The translations under genes were made by a program, and so were the position numbers. A DNA stretch of 64,000 bases from Sphingobacterium sp. UGAL515B_05 (lineage in GTDB: Bacteria; Bacteroidota; Bacteroidia; Sphingobacteriales; Sphingobacteriaceae), in NCBI RefSeq assembly GCF_033097525.1, contig NZ_CP109907.1:4836001-4900000 (forward strand), written 5' to 3'. Below, piece after piece: positions 45,763 through 54,449 of the stretch. How positions within the stretch are numbered: position 1 is the stretch's first letter; the number at the start of each line of letters is the position of its first letter. The notes beneath the pieces were generated by a model. It was not told where the DNA came from. It ran no database searches and worked only from the letters and a program-made list of their open reading frames with translations.

Positions 45763-46512
45763 ATGATAAAAATTGGTATCAGTGCCTGTTTTTTTTATCC
45801 AGACACCGGAAGGGCGGTCTTTGGTCATAAGTCATTGAGTTATATGGAAAATGATATGGCCAGATGGATATGTAAAAAAGGTGTTCTTCCGGTACTATTG
45901 CCTGATCTTGAAAATACATTATTAGATGATATCTTAGCGGATATGGACGGTATAATTCTTCAGGGCGGGAGTGATATAGCGCCACAGCATTATGGGGAGG
46001 AACCGATAGGCCACTGGAGAGGGGATCCATATCGGGATCAATATGAGTTAAAAATATTGGATTACGCCATTAAGCATCATAAACCTGTTTTGGGTATCTG
46101 CAGAGGTTTTCAATTGATGAACGTTTATTTTGGAGGTACAATGTATCAGGATATTGCCAGCCAGTTGCCAGAAGCAGGGATTCATCGATCAGCAATTTTA
46201 TATGATACGATCAATCATCCGATACATATTGAATCGGGAACACTTTTCGACAGGTTATATGGTCATGTCCTCAACCCATTAGTAAATACCGTCCATCATC
46301 AGGCGATTAAGGATCTCGGGCGCGACCTTGAGGTATATGCGCGTTCAGATGATGGATTTATTGAGGCATTTGGATATATTAAAGAAGCGCCCGGTAAGGT
46401 TATGGGGGTGCAATGGCATCCCGAGTTCTCTCCAACACAAGGAGGAATACTTTTAGATGAAGATTTGATTTTTAATGTTTTTATTGAACATGCAAGACAA
46501 CATAGAAATTAG
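45763..46512 (+). CDS. Gamma-glutamyl hydrolase, class I GATase-like (PuuD-like, peptidase C26)
   Basis: About 249 residues from the ATG at 45763, which is preceded by a good GGAGG ribosome site and starts 1 base after the ADH stop; the longer reading from 45676 runs inside the ADH gene. The catalytic triad is visible: Cys in LGICRGFQLMNVYFGG, and His and Glu in GVQWHPEF. GISACFFYPDTGRAVFGHK at the start and GGSDIAPQHYGEE are typical of the PuuD group. It cleaves gamma-glutamyl amides, so here it would release glutamate and the oxidised amine product (for example glycine). Confidence 0.92.
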   Translation: MIKIGISACFFYPDTGRAVFGHKSLSYMENDMARWICKKGVLPVLLPDLENTLLDDILADMDGIILQGGSDIAPQHYGEEPIGHWRGDPYRDQYELKILDYAIKHHKPVLGICRGFQLMNVYFGGTMYQDIASQLPEAGIHRSAILYDTINHPIHIESGTLFDRLYGHVLNPLVNTVHHQAIKDLGRDLEVYARSDDGFIEAFGYIKEAPGKVMGVQWHPEFSPTQGGILLDEDLIFNVFIEHARQHRN

Positions 46513-47866
46513 AAATCCCGCAACTGGCGTTGTAGAGGCGCTGTTGCCTTCCACGACAACCATTGAGTTGGACGCAATGATGAGGCTGTTAAAACATGGA
46601 CAACGCGATTGGGTTAAAGTACCTTTACAAGATCGTCTGGATTGTATCCTGCGATTTGGACAATTGATATCGGCCAACAAGCAAGAGCTTGCGGAGATCC
46701 TTACCAAAGAAACGGGTAAACCAATTACACAATCGTACAATGAGATTGGCGGAGCACAAAATCGTATTGATCATCTTCAGCAGAATGCGGTAAAATGGCT
46801 TTCTGAAGAAGTTATAATAAGTGAAGGAGCTACTTTGGAAAACATCCGATATGAACCTCTTGGCGTGATTGCCAATATCTCCGCATGGAACTTTCCTTAC
46901 AATGTTGGATTTAATGTTTTTCTGTATGCGTTAGTTGCGGGTAATGCGGTTCTATATAAACCATCTGAATTTGCGGCTTTGACGGGACGGCAGTTTGCAA
47001 AATACCTTTATCAAGCAGGCATTCCTGATAATGTATTCCAATGCGTTGTCGGTGGTGGGCAGATCGGTCAGCATATGCTATCATTGTCATTGGACGGTTA
47101 TTTCTTTACTGGGTCCTATAAAACTGGATTGCATATAGCAACAACAGTAGCACATAAATTGGTTCCGGTACAGCTTGAACTAGGTGGAAAAGACCCGCTA
47201 TATGTTGCAGAGGATGTGACAGATGTCAGGCGGGCTGCGATTTCGGCTGCTGAAGGAGCGTTCTACAATAATGGACAGAGCTGTTGTGCCGTCGAACGCA
47301 TCTACGTTTCTGAAAAGATATACGATCAGTTTGTTGAGGCCTTTGTTGAAGAAGTCGCTTCCTATACTGTTGGTGACCCCATGGATGCGGATACTTTTAT
47401 TGGCCCATTAACCCGTGCTGCACAGTTGAATATCCTTGCAGACCAAGTAATAGATGCGCTGGAAAAGGGAGCAAAACTTCGTTTAGGGGGACATTCGCTC
47501 GAAGGAAATGGATATTATTATGCCCCTACAGTTTTCGAAAATTGTAACCATAGCATGGCGCTCATGCTTGACGAGACCTTTGGCCCGTTGATTGGTATTC
47601 AGAAGGTATCTTCCGATGATGAAGCAACTAATTTGATGCAAGATACGAAATATGGCCTTACAGCGGCGGTATTCTCTTCAGATCGCGATAGAGCTATGCG
47701 TATACTCGAAAAAATGGATACAGGAACAGTATATTGGAATTGTTGTGATAGGGTAAGTCCTAATGTGCCTTGGTCAGGACGTCGAAACTCAGGATTGGGT
47801 TCGACTTTATCCACTCAAGGTATCCGCGCATTTGTTCAGCCCAAAGCCTACCATTTACGGCCCTAG
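46490..47866 (+). CDS. Aldehyde dehydrogenase (NAD(P)-dependent)
   Basis: About 458 residues from the ATG at 46490, overlapping the hydrolase gene by 23 bases; an ATG at 46475 adds five residues. The fold is complete: NISAWNFPYNVGFNVFLYALVAGN (Asn and cofactor loop), ELGGKDPLYVAED (catalytic Glu), NNGQSCCAVERIYV (catalytic Cys) and DETFGPLIGI. It resembles the succinate-semialdehyde/betaine-type branch. It would oxidise the aldehyde made by the ADH to the acid. It is the last gene of the operon; a terminator lies about 175 bases further on. Confidence 0.92.
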   Translation: MQDNIEIRNPATGVVEALLPSTTTIELDAMMRLLKHGQRDWVKVPLQDRLDCILRFGQLISANKQELAEILTKETGKPITQSYNEIGGAQNRIDHLQQNAVKWLSEEVIISEGATLENIRYEPLGVIANISAWNFPYNVGFNVFLYALVAGNAVLYKPSEFAALTGRQFAKYLYQAGIPDNVFQCVVGGGQIGQHMLSLSLDGYFFTGSYKTGLHIATTVAHKLVPVQLELGGKDPLYVAEDVTDVRRAAISAAEGAFYNNGQSCCAVERIYVSEKIYDQFVEAFVEEVASYTVGDPMDADTFIGPLTRAAQLNILADQVIDALEKGAKLRLGGHSLEGNGYYYAPTVFENCNHSMALMLDETFGPLIGIQKVSSDDEATNLMQDTKYGLTAAVFSSDRDRAMRILEKMDTGTVYWNCCDRVSPNVPWSGRRNSGLGSTLSTQGIRAFVQPKAYHLRP

Positions 47867-48239
47867 TAACTTTATTTACCCAATTTATTTAGTCTATTAC
47901 ACAGCTGTTAATTAAAAGCAGGAGGAAAGTGATCTCGGATATATCAAACTTTGGTTCTTTTCTTAGTTTAAACCAATGGTATGAATTATAGTCCAATACA
48001 TAGAAGTATGGGTAGGAGAGGGAAAGATTAGTTTTTAATTGAAAGGTCGGGTTTTAACGCTCGACCTTTTCTATTAGATAACATCATCGAAAGATCTTAA
48101 CGTTAAAATGATTATAGCGGATCGGGCTTATCACAATTATTGATCCTAATTCAAAAACTAAAACATAAAATTTGCTGGAAAAAAGTTAATTTAGTGGCAA
48201 GCCTGAAAATTAGTGTCTAAATAATCAAATGTAAACAGT
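47867..48239. other. Intergenic region after the amino-alcohol operon
   Basis: 373 bases. The only clear element is the hairpin listed at 48042-48072. I see no conserved gene fragment in the rest. Confidence 0.5.
48042..48072 (+). terminator. Probable terminator of the amino-alcohol operon
   Basis: AAAGGTCG (48042-48049) pairs with CGACCTTT (48062-48069), extended by a G-T and a G-C pair, followed by TTCTATT. It lies 175 bases past the aldehyde dehydrogenase stop and before the DUF3267 gene. Confidence 0.65.
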
Positions 48240-48815
48240 ATGTCTGAGTCTGAAAAATATGAGAAGGAGAAACTAACCATTGATCTCCTTTGGGCTAATA
48301 AGTTTGGATTACTCATCCTGTTTCCAATAGTTGTTGTATTTGGTTTACCCTACTACTTAGTCTGGAGATCTGAACTGGATTTTAAAGGTATGCTTGGAGG
48401 GCTGGGCCTCTCTGGTAGTTTCTATGTTTTTGGTATTATTTTGCTTGGGATTGCTGTTCATGAACTGATCCATGGAATCGCTTGGGCTATTTTTGCAAAG
48501 AATGGATTCAAGTCTATGAAGTTTGGCGTAATGTGGAAACTGCTTACACCATACTGTCACTGTAAAGACGCCTTGAAAGTGAGAGAGTATATTATTGGAG
48601 CCATCGCACCTGCTATTTTACTTGGTATTCTCCCTGCCATTGTTGCTATCTTCAATGGAAGTATTAGTTTGTTGATCTTTGGTATGTTTTTCACGATGGC
48701 CGCATGTGGAGATTTTTTAATTATTAATCTGATTAGAAAGGAAAATTGGGATGACCTCGTGGAAGATCATCCTACAGAGGCTGGATGTTATATCTATAGG
48801 AAGATCAGTAATTAG
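48240..48815 (+). CDS. DUF3267 family membrane metalloprotease-like protein
   Basis: A 191-residue protein with four membrane helices. The helix with AVHELIHGIAWAIFAKNG carries a HELIH site, i.e. the H-E-x-x-H zinc motif as in site-2-type membrane proteases. GVMWKLLTPYCHCKDALKVREYIIGAIAPAILLGILP, seen in parts, is the usual second half of DUF3267 (PYCHCK...R...G..P). Members are thought to be membrane-embedded metalloproteases of unknown target. It stands alone. Confidence 0.87.
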   Translation: MSESEKYEKEKLTIDLLWANKFGLLILFPIVVVFGLPYYLVWRSELDFKGMLGGLGLSGSFYVFGIILLGIAVHELIHGIAWAIFAKNGFKSMKFGVMWKLLTPYCHCKDALKVREYIIGAIAPAILLGILPAIVAIFNGSISLLIFGMFFTMAACGDFLIINLIRKENWDDLVEDHPTEAGCYIYRKISN

Positions 48816-49248
48816 TCACGATTATTCTTCGTCGTATTAGGATATCGGGACTGTTGCAGCTTCATTTCTTATTTTCCATATGCCTTGAGAATGACTTATC
48901 GGACCGCACCATTCAGATTAGGTTGTTAGTAACCAAGTCCTTTACTATCCTAGTTATTTTCTTGCCTGAAAAACCGTATAAATAATTGAAATTAATCAGA
49001 CATGATTTGTTAAAAATCTTTATTTTTGTAATCTGTTATCTTTATCTAACATATCATCAGTGTCTTAACTAAGAAGACCGGCTCTAAAAAGAGTACAGGA
49101 TACGTTGAAATCTTGTGATTTTTAACGTAAGGATGGTTATTCCCTTTTATTTTTTTAATCTTAAATAAACAGTTGGTTGTAAAATCGAATGTTTTCTCAA
49201 TTTGTAATACGAACTGTATTATAAATTGATGATAATACCGCGTGTATC
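48816..49248. other. 433-bp intergenic region without a recognised gene
   Basis: No reading of convincing length on either strand. A hairpin with a small bulge (TACGTT.AAATC / GATTT..AACGTA, 49101-49129) and a TATTTTTG promoter-like stretch near 49020 are the only structures I noticed. Confidence 0.5.
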
Positions 49249-50088
49249 ATGAGTAGTAAACAGTTAATAAGTAGAGATATCGAAATATTCTATACAAAAG
49301 CGTCCGAAGAAACCCGGCTTAACAAAGGAATGGGGGTATTTGAATTTGAGAGAATCAAATTACTTATCGAGAGGTTCATTTTGTCTTCTCCTTTGACCAT
49401 AATTGATGTCGGCGGTGGCACGGGCAAATATTCTGAATGGCTGGCAAATAAAGGACATCGGGTTCATTTGGTTGAGCCTGTTTCGAAACATATAAAGCTG
49501 GCACAAAATAGAGCGCATAAACTAAGGAACAAATTTTCTGTTCATATGGGAGAATCCCGAAAATTGGAATTTCCTCATAATTATGCAGACTTGGTAATAC
49601 TGCATGGGCCACTTTATCATCTTCAAGAGCAAGAAGACCGCAATTTGACAATTTGTGAAGCAAAAAGAGTATTGAAAAATGGAGGAATTATTCTGGGATT
49701 TGCCATAAACTATACCGCTTCTACCTTAGTTGGTCTTTTAAGTGGTTTAATCCATAAAGCCACTTTTTTTCAAATGTGTAAAGGTGAACTAACGAATGGT
49801 CGGCATAATCCACCCAGTGATTTTCCGTGGCTTCTCGCAGAAGCATTTTATCATAGATCCCAAGAGTTGAAAGAAGAGTTTGTAAACCAAGGATTGACCC
49901 ATTTAGATACTTATGCAGTAGAGGGAATGGTCTGGTTGGATAAAGATTTTTTTGCTAATATGCTGGATAGCAAAAGACGAAAAACATTGCTGGAGCTTAT
50001 ACAGATTACCGAAAATGATAAGTCTCTTTTACCATTTAGTCCACACATGATGGTGGCAGTTCAAAAAACAGACAAATATGGAAAATAA
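49249..50088 (+). CDS. Class I SAM-dependent methyltransferase
   Basis: A 279-residue methyltransferase. The cofactor motif I is IIDVGGGTGKYSEWLANKG, followed by HLVEP (acidic residue that binds the ribose region) and ADLVILHGPLYHL (motif IV). The C-terminal part (GFAINYTASTLVGLLSG, HHRSQELKEEF-like) is the usual substrate lid of the group. The substrate is unknown. It overlaps the next small gene by 11 bases. Confidence 0.9.
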   Translation: MSSKQLISRDIEIFYTKASEETRLNKGMGVFEFERIKLLIERFILSSPLTIIDVGGGTGKYSEWLANKGHRVHLVEPVSKHIKLAQNRAHKLRNKFSVHMGESRKLEFPHNYADLVILHGPLYHLQEQEDRNLTICEAKRVLKNGGIILGFAINYTASTLVGLLSGLIHKATFFQMCKGELTNGRHNPPSDFPWLLAEAFYHRSQELKEEFVNQGLTHLDTYAVEGMVWLDKDFFANMLDSKRRKTLLELIQITENDKSLLPFSPHMMVAVQKTDKYGK

Positions 50089-50299
50089 GGCAAAATATTA
50101 TCAGATCTTTGTAGAAGATAAAGGCAAACAAAATGAAGTTGACCTTGGTGAGCGGCTGGGATTTAACGAGGCTGAGACCATGAAGATAATAGCACAGCTG
50201 TTATTTGAGAATAGAATTGAATATATAATGGATCGGTGTTGTAATTATCGCCCAACGAAGAGAGGAGGAGAAAGAAGGGCAAGTGCTAATATTTATTAA
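50078..50299 (+). CDS. Small protein of unknown function, overlapping the methyltransferase gene
   Basis: A 73-residue product starting MENKAKYYQIFVEDKG, inside the last codons of the methyltransferase gene (overlap 11 bases). It has a helical middle (FNEAETMKIIAQLLFENRIEYI) with the look of a short winged-helix or adaptor domain, and a basic, Arg-rich tail (RPTKRGGERRAS). I do not recognise the family. The tight overlap suggests it is co-translated with the methyltransferase. Confidence 0.6.
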   Translation: MENKAKYYQIFVEDKGKQNEVDLGERLGFNEAETMKIIAQLLFENRIEYIMDRCCNYRPTKRGGERRASANIY

Positions 50300-50352
50300 T
50301 ATTCTTGAAGACTCTCGTAGCATTTTCTATTTTTGTTACAAACAGAGAAAAG

Positions 50353-50841
50353 ATGAGCAACGAAGTAATAGGTTTGAAGCGAGTAGCGACATTATGTATA
50401 TTGAGAAATAAAGATAAGTTTCTATTGCTAAGACGCCTAAAGGATCCCAATAAGGATATGTATGTTCCCGTTGGTGGGAAAATAGACCCATTTGAAAACC
50501 CTGATACTGCTGTCACACGTGAGGTTATGGAAGAAACAGGAATCCGGATCACTTCAAAACAGTTTTGTGGAATTTTAACCGAAACCTCTCCGTTAAATTA
50601 CAATTGGATCAGCTATGTATATGTATCCGATGTCGAATTTGTAGAAGCACCTTATTGTAATGAAGGCGATTTGGAATGGGTATCAGCAAAAGATTTGGAC
50701 TCTATTCCGACACCTCTAACTGATCTTTATATCTATGACTATGTGGCGAAGGAAAAGTTTTTTGCATTTAACGCGATCTATGATTCAGCCTTAATCTTAA
50801 CAGAGCTATGGGAACAATATAGCAATACTAAGATCATATAG
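50353..50841 (+). CDS. Nudix hydrolase
   Basis: About 162 residues from the ATG at 50353; a TTG at 50305 in frame would add 16 residues. The Nudix box is visible as GGKIDPFENPDTAVTREVMEETGI (fits GX5EX7REUXEEXGU), here cited by its ends GGKIDPFE and REVMEETGI. YVPVG before it and WVSAKDLDSIP after it are typical. It hydrolyses a nucleoside diphosphate linked to another group; the MutT/MTH1-like form suggests cleaning of oxidised nucleotides, but this is not certain. Confidence 0.9.
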   Translation: MSNEVIGLKRVATLCILRNKDKFLLLRRLKDPNKDMYVPVGGKIDPFENPDTAVTREVMEETGIRITSKQFCGILTETSPLNYNWISYVYVSDVEFVEAPYCNEGDLEWVSAKDLDSIPTPLTDLYIYDYVAKEKFFAFNAIYDSALILTELWEQYSNTKII

Positions 50842-50868
50842 AACTTGTAAATTGAATAAGAAATAAAA

Positions 50869-51570
50869 ATGATTGTCAATAAAAACGCTATTAAAGTCAT
50901 TGCATTTGATGCTGATGATACTTTATGGGTAAACGAACCCTATTTTCAGAAAGCAGAACATGATTTTTGTACACTGTTGGAAAACTATCTTCCGCAGCAT
51001 GCAATATCAAAAGAGCTATTTGAGACAGAGATGAACAACTTGTCGCTTTATGGATATGGCGTGAAAGGTTTCATTCTTTGTATGATAGAGACTGCTAGCC
51101 GTATTTCTGCTGGTCAACTACCTTTAAATATAGTAAACAAAATTATAGGTATTGGACAGGATCTACTAAAGATGCCGATTGAATTACTGGAGGGAGTTGA
51201 GGATACCTTGGCCCAGCTCAGTGCTCACTACAAATTGATTGTAGCCACGAAGGGTGATCTATTGGATCAAGAGAGAAAGTTGAAAAATTCAGGTCTTCAA
51301 AAATATTTTCACCATGTAGAGATTATGAGTAATAAGAAAAGCGAGGATTATGCAAAATTATTGAGTAAGATCGAATGCCGAGCTGAGAATTTCATCATGA
51401 TTGGAAATTCAATTAATTCCGATATTCTACCAGTTTTAGAGATGGGTGCACAAGCGATACATGTTCCTTATCATGTTACTTGGACGCATGAGCAAGCTAG
51501 TGCAGAAATTAAACCCAGCAATTTTTTGCAGGTAGGCAGTTTAGATCAATTGCTACCAATCTTGCTTTAA
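50869..51570 (+). CDS. HAD superfamily hydrolase (phosphoglycolate-phosphatase-like)
   Basis: A 233-residue HAD protein. Motif I is IAFDADDTLW (nucleophile and acid Asp), motif II is IVATKG (Thr), motif III Lys lies in SNKKSEDYAKLL and motif IV is MIGNSINSDILPVLEMG (Asn/Asp variant of the usual GDxxxD). The helical cap is between motifs I and II. It removes phosphate from a small metabolite. It follows the Nudix gene by 27 bases, so the two probably share a transcript. Confidence 0.88.
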   Translation: MIVNKNAIKVIAFDADDTLWVNEPYFQKAEHDFCTLLENYLPQHAISKELFETEMNNLSLYGYGVKGFILCMIETASRISAGQLPLNIVNKIIGIGQDLLKMPIELLEGVEDTLAQLSAHYKLIVATKGDLLDQERKLKNSGLQKYFHHVEIMSNKKSEDYAKLLSKIECRAENFIMIGNSINSDILPVLEMGAQAIHVPYHVTWTHEQASAEIKPSNFLQVGSLDQLLPILL

Positions 51571-51882
51571 TAAAAAATGCGTATCTAGGTGCGCATTTTT
51601 TGCGATTATTCCACGTATGAAGTGGCATATACCCGTATGTGCCTGGCATAGCAAATCTATATTCACTCTCTGTCATATTTAATCCAGTATCTTAAATCAA
51701 TTCGATAGCCTGATAACTCTTTGTATTTAAACAAGTTTACAAAAGGAACTTGTTTGAACTTGCTGTATCAGACATTGATTTTGTATTACAGCATTTATAT
51801 TATCCGATTTTGTGATTAGGGATGCTGTTAAATTAAGCGAAAAACAATTAACTATTTTTTTTGTTATTCATAAATACAGTTA
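51571..51882. other. Intergenic region before the amidohydrolase gene
   Basis: Besides the terminator (51572-51601), it holds a 9-bp perfect dyad AAACAAGTT (51729-51737) and AACTTGTTT (51747-51755), about 130 bp before the amidohydrolase start. This may be an operator. The rest is AT-rich with nothing recognisable. Confidence 0.5.
51572..51601 (+). terminator. Rho-independent terminator after the HAD gene
   Basis: AAAAAATGCG (51572-51581) pairs with CGCATTTTTT (51592-51601) over 10 bp and the right arm itself supplies the T-run. It starts 2 bases after the HAD stop codon. Confidence 0.78.
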
Positions 51883-53619
51883 ATGGCTCGCATGAAAACA
51901 ATGACGAAATATCTATTTTTCCTTTTATCCATTTTTATTTTAGGCTGTAAGAGCAATCGGCAGATAGGAGATACTATCTATTTTGGCGGAAATATTATTA
52001 CCATGGAAGAAGAGTTTCCCGAAGTAGAGGCCTTGGTATTAAAAGATGGTAAGATCATTTTCGTTGGTGGTCGAAAAGAAGCGGAGACCTATATTGGTGA
52101 GAATACATTACAGATTGATTTAAAGGGAAAAACCTTACTTCCGGGATTTATAGATGCACATGGACATATCACTTCAAGAGCCGGGATGGAAGAGGCAATA
52201 GACCTTTCTCCAGGCCCTTATGGAACTGTAAATTCCATTCCAGACCTTCAAAAGGCTTTAATAACTGTTATTCAGCAGACAAAAATGGGACCTACTGTGC
52301 CGATATTAGGAAACGGCTATGACGATGCCATTATGCAAGAACATCGTCATCCGACCCGTCAAGAATTGGATGCAGTCAGCAGGACAAATCCTATTATTGT
52401 GATTCATGCTTCTGGTCATGCAAGCGTTGTTAATAGTGCTATGCTTACTTTTTTAGGTATTTCCGAAGATATAGAGGACCCAGAGGGAGGTCATTACGGC
52501 CGGACCAAGGATAATCGATTAAACGGTAAATTGGAAGAGAATGCATCTTTTGCGGCTTTGGTGAAGTTAACGGAAATGATGCCCAACCCCATTCAAGCCA
52601 GAGGCGAACTAACTCAATCCCTTAAAGATTTTGTTAAGGCCCAAGACGAATGGCTTAGTTATGGACAAACGACGATCTGTGACGGACGTTCGATGGGGGT
52701 GAGTGTTGGGCTGTTGAAGGAAGCCGCCTCGAAAAACCTTTTAAAGGCAGATGTAATTTATTTTCCCGACTTTGAAGCAAATAAAGCAGATTGGGAATCC
52801 TTTAAACCCAATTACATGAAATACGAAAAGCGGTTGAAATTTGGCGGTTTTAAATTTTCAGATGACGGTTCTCCTCAAGGGAAAACGGCTTGGTTGACAG
52901 AGCCATATCTTGTTCCTCCAGAAGGCCAGTCGGCAGATTACAAGGGCTTTCCAATTTTTTCAGACGAAACCCTTTATAATGATTTGAAAACTGTGTTTTC
53001 AAATCATATTACGGCGCAGCTACACGTTAATGGCGATGCAGCAATTGATCAGGCAATTCGTGTGATCGGCAAATTGAAAATGGAGGGAATTTACAAGCCT
53101 GAGCTTAGGGTAACGTTAATACATGTGCAGAACAGCAGACCTGATCACATCGCCAAGATAAAAGAAATAGGTGTTATACCCTCGTATTTTTCATCACACG
53201 TGTATTTATGGGGAGATTGGCACTATGAAAGTGTTTTTGGACCCAAACGTGCTGCTTTTATTAGTCCAGCTCAGTCAGCAAAAAAAGCTGGAATACTATT
53301 TACGATCCATCATGATAGCCCTGTGACGCCTCCTGATCTAATGACCGGGGTATACGCTGCGGTTAATAGAACCACACGTACGGGGATGGTCTTGGGGCCA
53401 GATGAGCGTATTGATGTCAGGGATGCATTAAAAGCAATTACAATCAATGCTGCCTATCAGTATCAGGAAGAAAATGATAAAGGATCCTTAAAAAGAGGGA
53501 AACTCGCCGATCTGGTTATTTTGGATCAGAACCCTTTAACAATCCATCCAAAAAAATTAAGGGAAATCAAAGTAGTTGAAACGATCAAAGAAGGAAAGAC
53601 AGTCTTTAAAAGAGAATGA
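51883..53619 (+). CDS. Amidohydrolase lipoprotein (YtcJ/NfdA-like)
   Basis: A 578-residue protein with a lipoprotein signal (lipobox ILGC); an in-frame ATG at 51892 is an equally good start. It is an amidohydrolase-superfamily member of the YtcJ / N-substituted formamide deformylase branch. LLPGFIDAHGHI gives the metal HxH site, HASGHASVVNSAML, AQLHVNGDAAIDQAI and IHHDSPVTPPDLM give further metal-binding His and Asp, and GKLADLVILDQNPL is the usual closing beta-sandwich. It hydrolyses an amide or similar bond of an unknown compound outside the inner membrane. Confidence 0.88.
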   Translation: MARMKTMTKYLFFLLSIFILGCKSNRQIGDTIYFGGNIITMEEEFPEVEALVLKDGKIIFVGGRKEAETYIGENTLQIDLKGKTLLPGFIDAHGHITSRAGMEEAIDLSPGPYGTVNSIPDLQKALITVIQQTKMGPTVPILGNGYDDAIMQEHRHPTRQELDAVSRTNPIIVIHASGHASVVNSAMLTFLGISEDIEDPEGGHYGRTKDNRLNGKLEENASFAALVKLTEMMPNPIQARGELTQSLKDFVKAQDEWLSYGQTTICDGRSMGVSVGLLKEAASKNLLKADVIYFPDFEANKADWESFKPNYMKYEKRLKFGGFKFSDDGSPQGKTAWLTEPYLVPPEGQSADYKGFPIFSDETLYNDLKTVFSNHITAQLHVNGDAAIDQAIRVIGKLKMEGIYKPELRVTLIHVQNSRPDHIAKIKEIGVIPSYFSSHVYLWGDWHYESVFGPKRAAFISPAQSAKKAGILFTIHHDSPVTPPDLMTGVYAAVNRTTRTGMVLGPDERIDVRDALKAITINAAYQYQEENDKGSLKRGKLADLVILDQNPLTIHPKKLREIKVVETIKEGKTVFKRE

Positions 53620-53944
53620 TCAACCTAACATCTTATCAATAAGAACGTTGTAATATTTGGGTGATCGATATCTGTTCATTTATGAGCACAGAAATATAAT
53701 TGAAGAGTAAATGAATATTATCTTTTCGGCTCGTTCACAATCCATTCTGCGATAAGATATTGCTAAAAGATCTGACGTTCCGGGGGAATAATCTGAGCGG
53801 TTTCTAAACGCAAATCTAACGAAGGGCCAAACTAAAAACGTCGAAGAATTGTTGCGAAAAGTTTAAGAAATTGGAGTATATATCAGGCGTTTGACCATAT
53901 ATATAATATTTATGCTCATACAATGCTATTTTTCCGTCTTCGAT
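53620..53944. other. Intergenic stretch without a recognised gene
   Basis: About 325 bases between the amidohydrolase and a minus-strand small gene. A short plus-strand reading ending at 53866 looks somewhat coding-like but is too short to name. With the remnant at 54297-54445 this looks like a region of decayed genes. Confidence 0.4.
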
Positions 53945-54265
53945 TCATCTTAGCCAGCTTGACTTTGGGGCAATAGCCATCCTCTTTGCCATCTTTGCCG
54001 GAATTGGACCAGATAGCATCTTGCTACGGTACAACTCCTTCTGTCTTGCATTATAGTACGATGCATAACAGTTGGGGTCTACGTTATAGGAGGCGTCCAG
54101 CGTCACCAATTTCAAATTTCCGGTAAAAAAATGAGTTTTTATATGACCATAAATGGTGTCATTTGTTCTGGTAACTACATAGCTACAGGGCTCGGTCTGT
54201 TCCTGTGCATGCAGTGCTAAATTCATTATCAGAATTATAAATGAAATTATAAATCTAAAAAACAT
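53945..54265 (-). CDS. Small exported protein of unknown function, perhaps truncated
   Basis: A 106-residue product with a signal peptide (FIISFIILIMNLALHA). The part CSYVVTRTNDTIYGHI followed by YNVDPNCYASYYNARQKELYRSKML resembles the start of a group of exported Bacteroidota proteins that I remember as longer (150-200 residues). The last 20 residues (Lys/Met/Ala-rich, ending SSWLR) do not look like a normal ending, and the -1 frame stays open for a further 11 codons, so a frameshift near the end is possible. Function unknown. Confidence 0.5.
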   Translation of the reverse strand: MFFRFIISFIILIMNLALHAQEQTEPCSYVVTRTNDTIYGHIKTHFFTGNLKLVTLDASYNVDPNCYASYYNARQKELYRSKMLSGPIPAKMAKRMAIAPKSSWLR

Positions 54266-54296
54266 GTAGCGAATTGTTTTATGTTAAATTGTTTCA

Positions 54297-54445
54297 ACAA
54301 ATCTTCCCTCAACGAGTGGTACCGGTACGGAAACGACTGGGCTTGCAGTAATCACGGATCGGGAAAAAGGGGTTAAAATACAGGTCTCGATGCACTCATG
54401 CATTGCGTAGAAGCTTATATGCTCTTAAATAAGAAAGACCTATAA
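54297..54445 (+). pseudogene. Remnant of an iron-containing alcohol dehydrogenase gene
   Basis: The plus strand at 54297-54383 reads LPSTSGTGTETTGLAVIT then DREKGVKI, which is the NAD-loop region of iron-type alcohol dehydrogenases (compare PTTAGTGSEVGRSAIISED in the intact gene at 44604). In another frame, 54386-54445 reads LDALMHCVEAYMLLNK, which is the later metal-site helix (compare GMDALTHNMEAYLAK). About 30-40 residues that normally lie between are missing, and the frame is broken. There is no start, and both ends are gone. It is a small decayed fragment, not the same gene as 44604, because its sequence differs. Confidence 0.7.
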
Positions 54446-54449
54446 AATA

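Noticed and set aside
46475..46489. Longer start for the aldehyde dehydrogenase at 46475
   Set aside because: It adds only MFLLN, without family support; the ATG at 46490 leads directly into the usual IRNPATG opening. The choice is not certain.
41260..47866. Reading the operon as the putrescine (Puu) pathway
   Set aside because: There is no PuuB-type FAD oxidase and no GABA transaminase; an iron-type alcohol dehydrogenase and an Eat-type permease fit an amino alcohol better.
53800..53866. Short plus-strand reading ending LTKGQTKNVEELLRKV
   Set aside because: About 22 codons after a stop, no start, no family match that I can name; may be chance or the tail of a lost gene.
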